Assembly: GCF_003046475.1 (NCBI RefSeq) | Contig: NZ_PZZZ01000008.1 | Span: forward strand, 186,001 to 250,000 | Reading direction: 5' to 3' | Length of the DNA stretch: 64,000 nucleotides | DNA from: Mycoplana dimorpha | GTDB lineage: Bacteria; Pseudomonadota; Alphaproteobacteria; Rhizobiales; Rhizobiaceae | In this document: positions 1 to 8,597 of the stretch, piece after piece | How the letters are laid out: each line of letters begins with the position of its first letter | Position numbering within the stretch: the stretch's first letter is position 1 | Program-made: the position numbers and the translations under genes | Notes under the pieces: model-generated | Told to the model about the DNA's origin: nothing | Seen by the model: the letters and a program-made list of their open reading frames with translations, nothing else | The model's database searches: none

Positions 1-611
1 GCGACGTCGAAAAGCCGCTGCCGCTGAAGGAAAAGGGCACCGACATGGCCGGCGCCACCGAGCGCGTCTCCCACGTCGCCGAATGCCTGCCGGAAATCTG
101 CACGCTCGACTGCGGCACGATGAACTTCTCGCTCGGCGACTACGTGATGACCAACACGCCGTCGATGCTGCGCGCCATGGCCAAGCAGATGACCGACCTC
201 GGCGTCCGGCCCGAGATCGAGGCCTTCGACACCGGCCACCTGTGGTTCGCCAAGCAGCTCGTCGAGGAAGGCCTGATCGAGGACCCGGTGCTGATCCAGC
301 TCTGCATGGGCATTCCGTGGGGCGCCCCTGACGACCTCAACACCTACATGGCGATGGTCAACAACGTGCCGTCAAACTGGACGTTCTCGGCCTTCTCGAT
401 CGGCCGCAACGCGCTGGCCTATCCGGCCGCCGCCGTGCTCGCCGGCGGCAATGTCCGCGTCGGGCTGGAGGACAACCTCTACATCGGCAAGGGCCAGTTC
501 GCGACCAACGGCCAGCTGGTGGAGAAGGCCGTGAGCGTCATCGAGAACATGGGCGCCCGGGTCATCGGGCCGGCCGAGGTCCGCGAGAAGCTGAAGCTGA
601 CGAAGCGCTGA
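1..611 (+). CDS. BKACE family (DUF849) 3-keto acid cleavage enzyme, probably 3-dehydrocarnitine cleavage; 5' end missing
   Basis: The frame is open from the window edge, so about the first third of a roughly 310-residue protein lies outside; 203 codons are visible, with an internal Met at position 45. The BKACE family cleaves a beta-keto acid with acetyl-CoA on a zinc site in a TIM barrel. The C-terminal hallmark VGLEDN, with the zinc-binding Glu, is present near 466-483, as is the NxPSNWTFSAFSIGR segment. The next gene is a carnitine dehydrogenase fused to a thioesterase. The likely reaction is therefore 3-dehydrocarnitine plus acetyl-CoA to betainyl-CoA plus acetoacetate. Family is certain; the substrate is inferred from the neighbour. 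Confidence 0.9.
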   Translation, partial: DVEKPLPLKEKGTDMAGATERVSHVAECLPEICTLDCGTMNFSLGDYVMTNTPSMLRAMAKQMTDLGVRPEIEAFDTGHLWFAKQLVEEGLIEDPVLIQLCMGIPWGAPDDLNTYMAMVNNVPSNWTFSAFSIGRNALAYPAAAVLAGGNVRVGLEDNLYIGKGQFATNGQLVEKAVSVIENMGARVIGPAEVREKLKLTKR

Positions 612-633
612 GGGCAGGCAAGGGCGGCGAAGG

Positions 634-812
634 CCCCCCTCATCCGGCCCTGCGGGCCACCTTCTCCCCGGTGGGGAGAAGGTGGTGCCCGCAACGACCG
701 TCCTGCCGCATAGCATCCGCGCAAGCGGTCGGAAACGAAGGCAGCCGCTACGGCGAACTCCCTCGTCTCCCCCACGGGGAGAAGGTGGCCCGCAGGGCCG
801 GATGAGGGGGCG
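634..812. repeat. RIME1-like intergenic inverted repeat
   Basis: The left arm (about 634-683) and right arm (about 761-811) are reverse complements. Both carry CCCTCATCCGGCCCTGCGGG and the CTTCTCCCC/GGGGAGAAG palindrome, and they are separated by about 80 bases. Each arm also folds on itself. This is the architecture of the Rhizobium-specific intergenic mosaic elements known from many rhizobial genomes. It fills the gap between the BKACE and carnitine dehydrogenase genes and carries no credible gene of its own. Confidence 0.75.
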
Positions 813-846
813 CCCCAGGAACAACAGACACGACGGGAACGACCAC

Positions 847-2337
847 ATGAGCAAGATCAACAAGGCAGCCTGCATCGGCGGCGGCGTCATCGGCGGAGCC
901 TGGGCGGCGCGGTTCGCGCTGGCCGGCATCGACGTCAACATCTTTGACCCGCACCCCGAGGCGGAGCGCATCATCGGCGAGGTGATGGCGAACGCCGAGC
1001 GCGCCTACGGCATGCTGACCATGGCGCCGCTGCCGCCGAAGGGGAAACTGACCTTCGTGAAAGGCATCGAGGAAGCCGTGCAAGGCGCTGACTGGATTCA
1101 GGAAAGCGTGCCGGAGCGGCTCGAGCTGAAGCGCGGCGTCCTCACCCAGATCGACGCGGCCGCCGACCCCAAGGCGCTGATCGGTTCATCGACCTCCGGG
1201 CTGATGCCGACCGACCTGCAGCGCGACATGAAGCATCCCGAGCGCCTGTTCGTCGCCCACCCCTACAACCCCGTCTACCTCTTGCCGCTCGCCGAACTCG
1301 TCGGCGGCCAAAAGACCGACCGCGCCGTGCTCGAGGACGCCAAGGCGAAGCTCGCGCCGATCGGCATGAAGGGCGTGATCATCAACAAGGAGATCGAGGC
1401 CTTCGTCGGCGACCGCCTGCTCGAAGCGGTCTGGCGCGAGGGCCTTTGGCTGATCAAGGACGACATCTGCGACACCGAGACGCTCGACGACGTGATCCGC
1501 TACTCGTTCGGCATGCGCTGGGCGCAGATGGGCATGTTCGAGACCTACCGCATCGCCGGCGGCGAGGCCGGCATGCGCCACTTCATCGCCCAGTTCGGCC
1601 CCTGCCTGTCCTGGCCGTGGACGAAGCTGACGGACGTCGTCGATCTCACCGACGAACTGGTCGACAAGATCGCCAACCAGTCCGACGCCCAGTCCGGCGC
1701 CCGCGGCATCCGCGAGCTGGAGCGCATCCGCGACCAGAACCTCGTCGGCATCATGCACGCGCTGAAAGCCGGCGACGACGGCCGCGGCTGGGGTGCGGGC
1801 AAGCTGCTCGCCGAATTCGAAGAGCATCTCTGGGCCAATGCCAAAAAGCCGGAAGCCGACCTCGACGCGCTCAAGCCGCTGCGCGTTCTCGACACCAAGG
1901 TCAGCGCCGCCTGGGTCGACTATAACGGCCACATGACCGAGCACCGCTACCTGCAGGTCTTCGGCGACACCTCCGACGGCGTGTTGCGCCTGATCGGCGT
2001 CGACATGGATTACGTGCGCGACGGCCACAGCTACTATACCGTCGAGACCCATATCCGCCACCTCGGCGAGGCCAAGCTCGGCGACGCGCTCTACACCACC
2101 TGCCAGATCCTGTCTTCCGACGAAAAGCGCCTGCAGTTCTTCTCGACGATCTACAACGCCGAGACCAACGAGCCGGTCGCCACCGCCGAACAGATGATGC
2201 TTCACGTCGACTCGAAGGCCGGCAAGGCCGTGCCGGCGCCCGGCAAGGTGCTCGACAAGGTGGCCGCGCTGACCAAGGCCCATGCAGGGCTGCCGGTGCC
2301 CGAAGGCGCCGGGCGGCATGTGGGGCAGAAGCGCTGA
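847..2337 (+). CDS. L-carnitine dehydrogenase fused to betainyl-CoA thioesterase
   Basis: 496 residues from the ATG at 847; an in-frame extension upstream lies in the RIME repeat and is rejected. Residues 1 to about 320 are a 3-hydroxyacyl-CoA dehydrogenase-like unit with NAD motif GGGVIGG (G11, G13, G16) and the catalytic His138 in AHPYNP. Residues from about 345 form a hotdog thioesterase with the motif WVDYNGHM at 356-363. The dehydrogenase would oxidise carnitine to 3-dehydrocarnitine. The thioesterase would release glycine betaine from betainyl-CoA made by the preceding cleavage enzyme. This fusion is known from rhizobial carnitine loci. Cytoplasmic. Confidence 0.92.
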   Translation: MSKINKAACIGGGVIGGAWAARFALAGIDVNIFDPHPEAERIIGEVMANAERAYGMLTMAPLPPKGKLTFVKGIEEAVQGADWIQESVPERLELKRGVLTQIDAAADPKALIGSSTSGLMPTDLQRDMKHPERLFVAHPYNPVYLLPLAELVGGQKTDRAVLEDAKAKLAPIGMKGVIINKEIEAFVGDRLLEAVWREGLWLIKDDICDTETLDDVIRYSFGMRWAQMGMFETYRIAGGEAGMRHFIAQFGPCLSWPWTKLTDVVDLTDELVDKIANQSDAQSGARGIRELERIRDQNLVGIMHALKAGDDGRGWGAGKLLAEFEEHLWANAKKPEADLDALKPLRVLDTKVSAAWVDYNGHMTEHRYLQVFGDTSDGVLRLIGVDMDYVRDGHSYYTVETHIRHLGEAKLGDALYTTCQILSSDEKRLQFFSTIYNAETNEPVATAEQMMLHVDSKAGKAVPAPGKVLDKVAALTKAHAGLPVPEGAGRHVGQKR

Positions 2338-2344
2338 CGGTTGG

Positions 2345-2362
2345 CCTCCCCTTGCGGGGAGG
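2345..2362. terminator. stem-loop downstream of carnitine dehydrogenase fusion
   Basis: CCTCCCC and GGGGAGG pair around a 4-base loop, 8 bases after the stop codon, without a T-run. The gap to the next gene (2338-2576) also holds a 7-bp hairpin (GGACAGG/CCTGTCC, 2535-2552). These look like intercistronic hairpins or repeat remnants, not a full intrinsic terminator. Confidence 0.35.
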
Positions 2363-2576
2363 TTGACCGAAGGGCCGACCGGGGTCGAGGCGTAGCGGGC
2401 TTTCGTCCCGCCGCGCCCCTCTCGTCGTAAGCGGCGAGAGAAGAAAGACACTACCGCAAGCGCTTCATGGGAGAACGAGCGTTGCCGCAATGCCTTCGCC
2501 CTCTTCGAGGGCAGAGGCGCCGGCAGGCGGATGAGGACAGGGCATCCTGTCCGACAAAAACACGAGGGAGGACAGC

Positions 2577-3737
2577 ATGAATTTCGCACTGACCGACGAA
2601 CAGCAGATGATCGTCGACACGGTCCGCACGTTCGTCGAGACCGAGATCTATCCGCATGAGAACGAGGTGGAGCGCACCGGTTTCGTGCCGCCGGAACTGG
2701 GCCAGGAAATCGCCCGCAAATGCAAGGAAATCGGCTTCTTCGGCTGCAACTTCCCCGAAGAAGTCGGCGGCGCCGGGCTCGACCACACCTCCTTCACCCT
2801 GGTCGAGCGCGAGCTCGGCCGTGGCTCGATGGCGTTGACGGTGTTCTTCGGTCGCCCGTCCGGCATCCTGATGGGCTGCAACGCCGAACAGCGCGAAAAA
2901 TACCTGCTTCCCGCAGTGCGCGGCGACAAGTTCGACGCGCTCGCTATGACCGAGCCGGACGCCGGTTCCGACGTGCGCGGCATGAAATGTTTTGCCCGCC
3001 AGGACGGCGACGACTGGATCGTCAACGGCACGAAGCACTTCATCTCTCACGCCAACATCGCCGATTTCGTCATCGTCTTCATCGCCACCGGCGAGGAGGA
3101 GACGCCGCGGGGGCCGAAGAAGAAGATCACCTGCTTCCTCGTCGACCGCGGTACGCCGGGCTTCGAGATCCGCGACGGCTACAATTCCGTCTCGCACCGC
3201 GGCTACAAGAACTGCATTCTCACCTTCGACGACTGCCGCCTGCCGTCGTCGCAGATCCTCGGCGAAGTCCACCGCGGCTTCGATGTCGCCAACGACTGGC
3301 TCTATGCGACCCGCCTTACGGTTGCGGCCACCTCCGTCGGCCGGGCACGCCGCGCCTTCGACTACGCTCTGAACTATGCGGCCGAGCGAAAGCAGTTCGG
3401 CAAGCCGATCGGCGCCAACCAGGGGGTCTCCTTCAAGCTCGCCGACATGATCACCGAGATCGACGCTGCCGACCTGCTGACGCTGTCGGCCGCCTGGCGC
3501 CTCGACCAGGGCCTGCCGGCCAACCGCGAGATCGCCTCGGCGAAGGTCTACGCCACCGAGATGCTCGCCCGTGTCACCGACGAGGCGATCCAGATCTATG
3601 GCGGCATGGGCCTGATGGACGACCTGCCGCTCGCCCGGTTCTGGCGCGATGCGCGCGTCGAACGCATCTGGGACGGCACCTCGGAAATCCAGCGGCACAT
3701 CATCAGCCGCGAGTTGCTGCGGCCGCTGGGAGCGTAA
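2577..3737 (+). CDS. acyl-CoA dehydrogenase, candidate gamma-butyrobetainyl-CoA dehydrogenase
   Basis: 386 residues, full length for the family; the RBS GGGAGG precedes the ATG. N-terminal helical, middle beta and C-terminal helical domains are all present, with FAD-binding ALAMTEPDAGSD and the C-terminal IQIYGGMG and GTSEIQR motifs. It would introduce the alpha,beta double bond into an acyl-CoA. With the following synthetase and CaiD-like hydratase, gamma-butyrobetainyl-CoA is a sensible substrate. Odd point: the usual catalytic Glu in the EGTSEIQ motif is Asp366 here (WDGTSEIQR). Electron transfer flavoprotein genes are not in the window. Confidence 0.88.
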   Translation: MNFALTDEQQMIVDTVRTFVETEIYPHENEVERTGFVPPELGQEIARKCKEIGFFGCNFPEEVGGAGLDHTSFTLVERELGRGSMALTVFFGRPSGILMGCNAEQREKYLLPAVRGDKFDALAMTEPDAGSDVRGMKCFARQDGDDWIVNGTKHFISHANIADFVIVFIATGEEETPRGPKKKITCFLVDRGTPGFEIRDGYNSVSHRGYKNCILTFDDCRLPSSQILGEVHRGFDVANDWLYATRLTVAATSVGRARRAFDYALNYAAERKQFGKPIGANQGVSFKLADMITEIDAADLLTLSAAWRLDQGLPANREIASAKVYATEMLARVTDEAIQIYGGMGLMDDLPLARFWRDARVERIWDGTSEIQRHIISRELLRPLGA

Positions 3738-3745
3738 GTGCTGAC

Positions 3746-5800
3746 ATGACACGTTCCCTTGACCGCCTTATCCGCCCCCGCTCCATCGCCGTATTCGGCG
3801 GCAAGGAGGCGGGGCGCGTCGTCGAACAGTGCGACAAGATGGGGTTCACCGGCGAAATCTGGCCGGTGCACCCGACCAAGGACGAAATCCGCGGCCGGAA
3901 GTGCTACCGTTCCGTCGCAGACCTGCCCGGCGCGCCCGACGCATCCTTCGTCGGCGTCAACCGCCAGCTCACCATCGAGATCATCCGCGATCTTTCCGCC
4001 CGCGGCGCCGGCGGCGCCGTCTGCTATGCCTCCGGCTTCCGTGAGGCGGTGACCGAGCTGGCGGACGGTGACGACCTGCAAAAGGCGCTGGTCGCCGCTG
4101 CCGGCGACATGCCGATCCTCGGGCCGAACTGCTATGGCTTCATCAACATGCTGGACGGCGCCCTGCTGTGGCCCGATCAGCACGGCATGGTGCGCGTCGA
4201 AAGGGGCGTGGCCGTCCTCACCCAATCCTCGAACATCGCCTGCAACGTCTCCATGCAGATGCGCGGCCTGCCGCTCGCCTACATCATGACGGCCGGCAAC
4301 CAGGCCCAGACCGGGCTTTGCGACCTCGCCTGCGCCGTCCTCGAGGACCCGCGCGTCACCGCGGTCGGCCTGCACATCGAGGGATTCGACAGCATCGAAT
4401 CGCTCGAGCGGCTCGGCCGCCGCGCCCGCGAACTGAAGAAGCCGGTGGTGACCCTCAAGGTCGGCAAGTCCGAGCAGGCACAGCTCGCCACGGTCTCGCA
4501 CACCGCCTCGCTGGCAGGCAATGACGCCGTCTCCTCCGCCCTGCTCGCCCGCCTCGGCATCGGCCGCGTCGAAACGCTGCCGGAACTTCTGGAGACGCTG
4601 AAGCTGCTGCACCTGCACGGCCCGCTCGCAAGCTTCGAGATCTCCTCGATGAGCTGCTCCGGCGGCGAGGCCTCGCTGATGGCGGATGCCGGCGTCAAGC
4701 GGAAGACCGTCTACCGTGACCTGCGCGAAGAACAGCGCCAGCCGCTTCGCGAAGCGCTCGGGCAGATGGTGACGATCTCCAACCCGCTCGACTACCACAC
4801 CTTCGTCTGGGGCAACCGCGAGAAGCAGACCACCGCCTTCACCGCGATGATGCAGGGCGGCTACGCGTTGAACCTGGTGGTGCTCGACTTCCCCCGCCAG
4901 GATCGTTGCGACGCGGCCGACTGGGTGACGACCTGCCACGCCGTCATCGACGCCTCGAAGGCCACCGGCGCTGTGGCAGGCATCGTCGCGAGCATGGGCG
5001 AGAACATGCCGGAAGAAACCGCGCTGATGCTGATGAAGAACGGCGTCGTTCCATTCATGGGCATCGAGGAAGCGCTGGCCGCGGCAGAAACCGCGGCGGC
5101 GATCGGCGCGATCTGGGCAAAGCCCCTGCCCGCTCCGCTGCTCAAGGTCACCGCCGCCGACGGAGAGGCCATCACGCTCACCGAGCATGAGGCCAAGCTG
5201 GCGCTTGCCGCACATGGCCTGCCCGTTCCGCAAGGCCGCGCCGTCGAAACCGCGGAGCAAGCGCCAGATGCCGCTGAAGCGCTCGGCTTCCCGGTCGTGC
5301 TGAAGGGGCTCGGCGTCGCCCACAAGACGGAGGCCGGCGCGGTGAAGCTGAACCTGCCGTCCCGCGAGGCCGTGCTCGACGCGGCCAAGGCCATGGCAGG
5401 CGTCGCTTCCGGCTATCTCGTCGAGAAAATGGTTGGCAAGCCGGTCGCCGAACTCATCGTCGGCGCCATGCGCGACCCCGTCGCCGGCCCCGTGCTGACC
5501 ATCGGCGCCGGCGGCATCCTGGTGGAGCTCTTGGAGGATTCCGCCCTCCTCACCTTGCCGACCGACGAGGATGCGATCCGCCGGGCAATCTCCGGCCTCA
5601 AGGTCGCCAAGTTGCTTTCCGGCTACCGCGGCGGACCGGCCGGAGACGTCGATGCGCTGGTCGCCGCCGTCGCTTCGGCGGCATCCTATGTCGTTTCAAA
5701 CGCTGCAATCGTCGATGAACTCGATATCAATCCTATCATGGTGCTTCGGCGCGGCGACGGTGTCGTCGCAGCCGATGCCCTGATCCGTCTGAGGAAGTGA
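3746..5800 (+). CDS. acyl-CoA synthetase, ADP-forming (fused CoA-binding and ATP-grasp)
   Basis: 684 residues from the ATG at 3746, nine bases after the acyl-CoA dehydrogenase stop. It has an N-terminal Rossmann CoA-binding domain (about 1-130, RSIAVFGG), flavodoxin-like ligase domains (about 150-450), and a C-terminal ATP-grasp domain (about 460-684, HKTEAGAVKLNL). His252 in VSHTASLAG is the expected phosphohistidine. This class makes acyl-CoA from acid, ATP and CoA. In this operon it is the only candidate to activate gamma-butyrobetaine, crotonobetaine or carnitine. The substrate is inferred. Confidence 0.88.
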   Translation: MTRSLDRLIRPRSIAVFGGKEAGRVVEQCDKMGFTGEIWPVHPTKDEIRGRKCYRSVADLPGAPDASFVGVNRQLTIEIIRDLSARGAGGAVCYASGFREAVTELADGDDLQKALVAAAGDMPILGPNCYGFINMLDGALLWPDQHGMVRVERGVAVLTQSSNIACNVSMQMRGLPLAYIMTAGNQAQTGLCDLACAVLEDPRVTAVGLHIEGFDSIESLERLGRRARELKKPVVTLKVGKSEQAQLATVSHTASLAGNDAVSSALLARLGIGRVETLPELLETLKLLHLHGPLASFEISSMSCSGGEASLMADAGVKRKTVYRDLREEQRQPLREALGQMVTISNPLDYHTFVWGNREKQTTAFTAMMQGGYALNLVVLDFPRQDRCDAADWVTTCHAVIDASKATGAVAGIVASMGENMPEETALMLMKNGVVPFMGIEEALAAAETAAAIGAIWAKPLPAPLLKVTAADGEAITLTEHEAKLALAAHGLPVPQGRAVETAEQAPDAAEALGFPVVLKGLGVAHKTEAGAVKLNLPSREAVLDAAKAMAGVASGYLVEKMVGKPVAELIVGAMRDPVAGPVLTIGAGGILVELLEDSALLTLPTDEDAIRRAISGLKVAKLLSGYRGGPAGDVDALVAAVASAASYVVSNAAIVDELDINPIMVLRRGDGVVAADALIRLRK

Positions 5801-5804
5801 GCCC

Positions 5805-6587
5805 ATGACCGGACCGATCCGCAAGCGTCGCGAAGGCGGCATATTGGAAGTCACCATCGACCGCCCGAAGGCGAACGCCATCGACCTGGCGACCAGCCGG
5901 CTGATGGGCGAGATCTTCCGCGACTTTCGCGACGACGACACCCTGCGGGTGGCGATCGTCACGGGTGCGGGGGAGAAATTCTTCTGCCCCGGCTGGGACC
6001 TGAAGGCGGCCGCAGCCGGCGACGCGGTCGACGGTGACTACGGCGTCGGCGGCTTCGGCGGCATGCAGGAACTGCGCGACCTGAACAAGCCGATCATCGC
6101 CGCCGTGAACGGCATCTGTTGTGGCGGCGGTTTGGAAATTGCGCTTTCCACAGATTTGATTCTGGCCGCCGAGCACGCCACCTTCGCGCTGCCCGAGATC
6201 CGCTCCGGCACCGTCGCCGACGCCGCATCGATCAAGCTGCCGAAGCGCATTCCCTATCACATTGCGATGGACATGCTGCTCACCGGCCGCTGGCTCGATG
6301 TGCAGGAGGCGCACCGGTGGGGTTTCGTTAACGAGATCCTGCCGCCGAGCAAGCTGCTCGAGCGAGCCTGGGAACTCGCCCGCCTCCTGGAAAGCGGGCC
6401 TCCGCTCGTCTACGCCGCCATCAAGGAGGTGGTGCGCGCGGCCGAGGGAGAGACCTTCCAGACGACGATGAACAAGATCACCAGGCGCCAGTTCAAGACT
6501 GTGGATATCCTTTATTCGAGCGAGGACCAGTTGGAGGGTGCGCGCGCCTTCGCCGAGAAGCGCGATCCGGTGCGGAGGGGTCGCTAG
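5805..6587 (+). CDS. enoyl-CoA hydratase, CaiD-like (crotonobetainyl-CoA hydratase candidate)
   Basis: 260 residues, almost the length of E. coli CaiD. It has the crotonase fold with oxyanion-hole segments around GAGEKFFCPGWDLK and NGICCGGGLEIAL. The catalytic pair is Glu111 (GGGLE) and Glu131 (LPEIRSG), the positions used in CaiD. It starts four bases after the synthetase stop, so the two are likely co-translated. Expected reaction: crotonobetainyl-CoA plus water to carnitinyl-CoA. A dedicated CoA transferase (CaiB) is absent, so release of free carnitine would need a thioesterase or the ADP-forming synthetase in reverse. Confidence 0.87.
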   Translation: MTGPIRKRREGGILEVTIDRPKANAIDLATSRLMGEIFRDFRDDDTLRVAIVTGAGEKFFCPGWDLKAAAAGDAVDGDYGVGGFGGMQELRDLNKPIIAAVNGICCGGGLEIALSTDLILAAEHATFALPEIRSGTVADAASIKLPKRIPYHIAMDMLLTGRWLDVQEAHRWGFVNEILPPSKLLERAWELARLLESGPPLVYAAIKEVVRAAEGETFQTTMNKITRRQFKTVDILYSSEDQLEGARAFAEKRDPVRRGR

Positions 6588-6894
6588 GACAGCTTCTCAC
6601 GCCAGCGTTAATAGCCCCTGCACGGCATCATGCGGGTGGGCGTTATCGAGCAGGCCTTTGGATGGAAACGCAATTTAGGACGTTACATTCCGGGCATATG
6701 CAGTAATCTTAGTGTCAAAGGGGAGCGCGCCGACTGCGGCGCCAGAAGGGAAGGAGACCACGATTTAACTGACCGGGCGCTGGCCAAGGCGCCATCGCAT
6801 CCCCGAAGCGGTTTTCGTTCGGCGCGACAGCAGACGCTTTGCCAAAGCACAACAAGAAGGCCGCAAAGTCGGCCAAGCCAGAGGGAACAGGCAA
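6588..6894 (+). other. 307-base intergenic region upstream of dpp-type operon
   Basis: No credible gene. It is less GC-rich than the flanking genes around 6660-6720 and must hold the promoter for the transporter operon. No perfect inverted repeat longer than about 8 bases was seen. The binding protein RBS (GAGGGAACAG) ends it. Confidence 0.5.
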
Positions 6895-8484
6895 ATGACG
6901 GACTATAAGGATTATCTCGCACAACAGGTGATGCTCGGCAAAATGAACCGCCGCGAGTTCATGGGGCGCGCCGCCGCGTTCGGCATCACGCTCGCCGCCG
7001 CCGGCACGATGTTCGATACCGCAGCAAAGGCGCAGGAACCCAAGCGTGGCGGACACCTGAAGCTTGGCCTCGAGGGCGCAGCGGCTACCGATTCGAAGGA
7101 TCCGGGTAAGTCGCTCTCGCAATTCACCTTCGTCGCCGGCCGCAACTGGGGTGACATGCTGGTCGAATCCCATCCGACCACCGGCGCACCCGTTCCTGCA
7201 CTGGCCGAATCCTGGGAGCCGTCCGCCGACGCCGCCACCTGGACCTTCAAGATCCGCAAGGGGGTCACGTTCCACAACGGCAAGGAATTGACGGTGGACG
7301 ACGTCGTCAAGACGCTGCAGCGCCACACCGACGAAAAGTCGGAATCCGGCGCGCTCGGCGTGATGAAGTCGATCAAGGAGATCAAGGCGGACGGCGACAA
7401 GCTGGTGCTCGTGTTGACGGAAGGCAACGCCGACATGCCGTTGCTGCTCTCCGATTATCACCTGGTCATCCAGCCGAACGGCGGTCTCGACGACCCGAAC
7501 GCCATGATCGGCACCGGCCCCTACAAGGTGACGAGCTTCGAGCCGGGCGTTCGCGCCACCTTCGAACGCAACACCAACGACTGGCGCCAGGACCGCGGCT
7601 ACGTGGATTCGATCGAGCTGATCGCCATGAACGACGCCACCGCCCGCATTGCGGCGCTGTCGTCGGGCCAGGTGCACTATATCAACCGTGTGGACCCGAA
7701 GACCGTCGACCTTCTGAAGCGGGCGCCGAACGTCGAAATCCTGAACACGTCGGGCCGCGGCCATTACGTCTTCATCATGCACTGCAACACCGCGCCGTTC
7801 GACAACAACGACCTGCGCATGGCGCTGAAACTCGCCATGGATCGCGAGACGATGGTGCAGAAGATTCTCGGCGGCTATGGCAAGGTCGGCAACGACTTCC
7901 CGATCAACGAGACCTATGCGCTGTTTCCCGAAGGCATCGAGCAGCGCGTCTACGACCCCGACAAGGCCGCCTTCCACTACAAGAAGTCCGGCCACAGCGG
8001 TCCGGTGCTGCTGCGCACCTCCGACGTCGCCTTCCCGGGCGCGGTGGACGCAGCGGTGCTCTACCAGGAAAGCGCCAAGAAGGCGGGCATCCAGATCGAC
8101 GTCAAGCGCGAACCGGGCGACGGCTACTGGTCCAACGTCTGGAACGTCCAGCCGTTCTCGACCTCCTACTGGGGCGGCCGTCCGACCCAGGACCAGATGT
8201 ACTCCACCGCCTATCTGTCGACGGCCGACTGGAACGACACCCGCTTCCTCCGGCCCGACTTCGACAAGCTCCTGCTCGAGGCCCGCTCGGAACTCGACGA
8301 GGCCAAGCGCAGGGAAATGTATCGCACCATGGCAATGATGGTGCGTGACGAAGGTGGCCTGATCCTGCCGATGTTCAACGACTTCGTGAACGCCGCCACC
8401 AAGCAGGTGAAGGGCTACGTCCACGACATCGGCAACGACATGTCGAACGGCTATGTCGCAACCCGCGTCTGGCTCGAAGCGTGA
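6895..8484 (+). CDS. ABC transporter substrate-binding protein, DppA/OppA (SBP_bac_5) family, Tat-exported
   Basis: 529 residues. It has a twin-arginine signal, NRREFMGRAAAFG, around residues 16-28, then a hydrophobic stretch and an AKAQE cleavage region. The mature part is a family 5 solute-binding protein (PALAESWEPS, GTGPYKV, LDEAKRREMY). It would deliver a peptide, opine-like or other zwitterionic solute to the permeases encoded next. A second binding protein of exactly the same length and clearly high identity lies at 14072-15661. The position directly after the carnitine genes raises the possibility of a betaine or acylated amine ligand, but nothing in the sequence proves it. Confidence 0.92.
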   Translation: MTDYKDYLAQQVMLGKMNRREFMGRAAAFGITLAAAGTMFDTAAKAQEPKRGGHLKLGLEGAAATDSKDPGKSLSQFTFVAGRNWGDMLVESHPTTGAPVPALAESWEPSADAATWTFKIRKGVTFHNGKELTVDDVVKTLQRHTDEKSESGALGVMKSIKEIKADGDKLVLVLTEGNADMPLLLSDYHLVIQPNGGLDDPNAMIGTGPYKVTSFEPGVRATFERNTNDWRQDRGYVDSIELIAMNDATARIAALSSGQVHYINRVDPKTVDLLKRAPNVEILNTSGRGHYVFIMHCNTAPFDNNDLRMALKLAMDRETMVQKILGGYGKVGNDFPINETYALFPEGIEQRVYDPDKAAFHYKKSGHSGPVLLRTSDVAFPGAVDAAVLYQESAKKAGIQIDVKREPGDGYWSNVWNVQPFSTSYWGGRPTQDQMYSTAYLSTADWNDTRFLRPDFDKLLLEARSELDEAKRREMYRTMAMMVRDEGGLILPMFNDFVNAATKQVKGYVHDIGNDMSNGYVATRVWLEA

Positions 8485-8519
8485 CGGCGGGGGGCCAAAC
8501 AACGCCGGGTCCGGACCTG

Positions 8520-8566
8520 GCGACGGCGGCGGCTGCGGGTGAAAGCCCGCAGTCCGACGGCGTCGC
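8520..8566 (+). other. large intercistronic stem-loop after the binding protein gene
   Basis: A G+C-rich arm at 8520-8539 pairs with 8546-8566 (CTGCGGG/CCCGCAG at the apex, GCGACG/CGTCGC at the base, minor mismatches) around a tgaaag loop. There is no T-run. Hairpins at this position commonly protect binding-protein mRNA and lower permease expression. It also argues that 8485-8597 is non-coding. Confidence 0.5.
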
Positions 8567-8597
8567 CGGGCCGGACTCGCCCACAGGAAAGACGACT

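Noticed and set aside
682-846. Longer start of the carnitine dehydrogenase fusion
   Set aside because: The extra 55 codons lie in the RIME-type repeat and lack an RBS; ATG 847 gives the exact Rossmann start.
2451-3752. 433-codon open frame antisense to the acyl-CoA dehydrogenase
   Set aside because: It mirrors the dehydrogenase codons; long antisense frames are common in GC-rich genes and the product has no domain.
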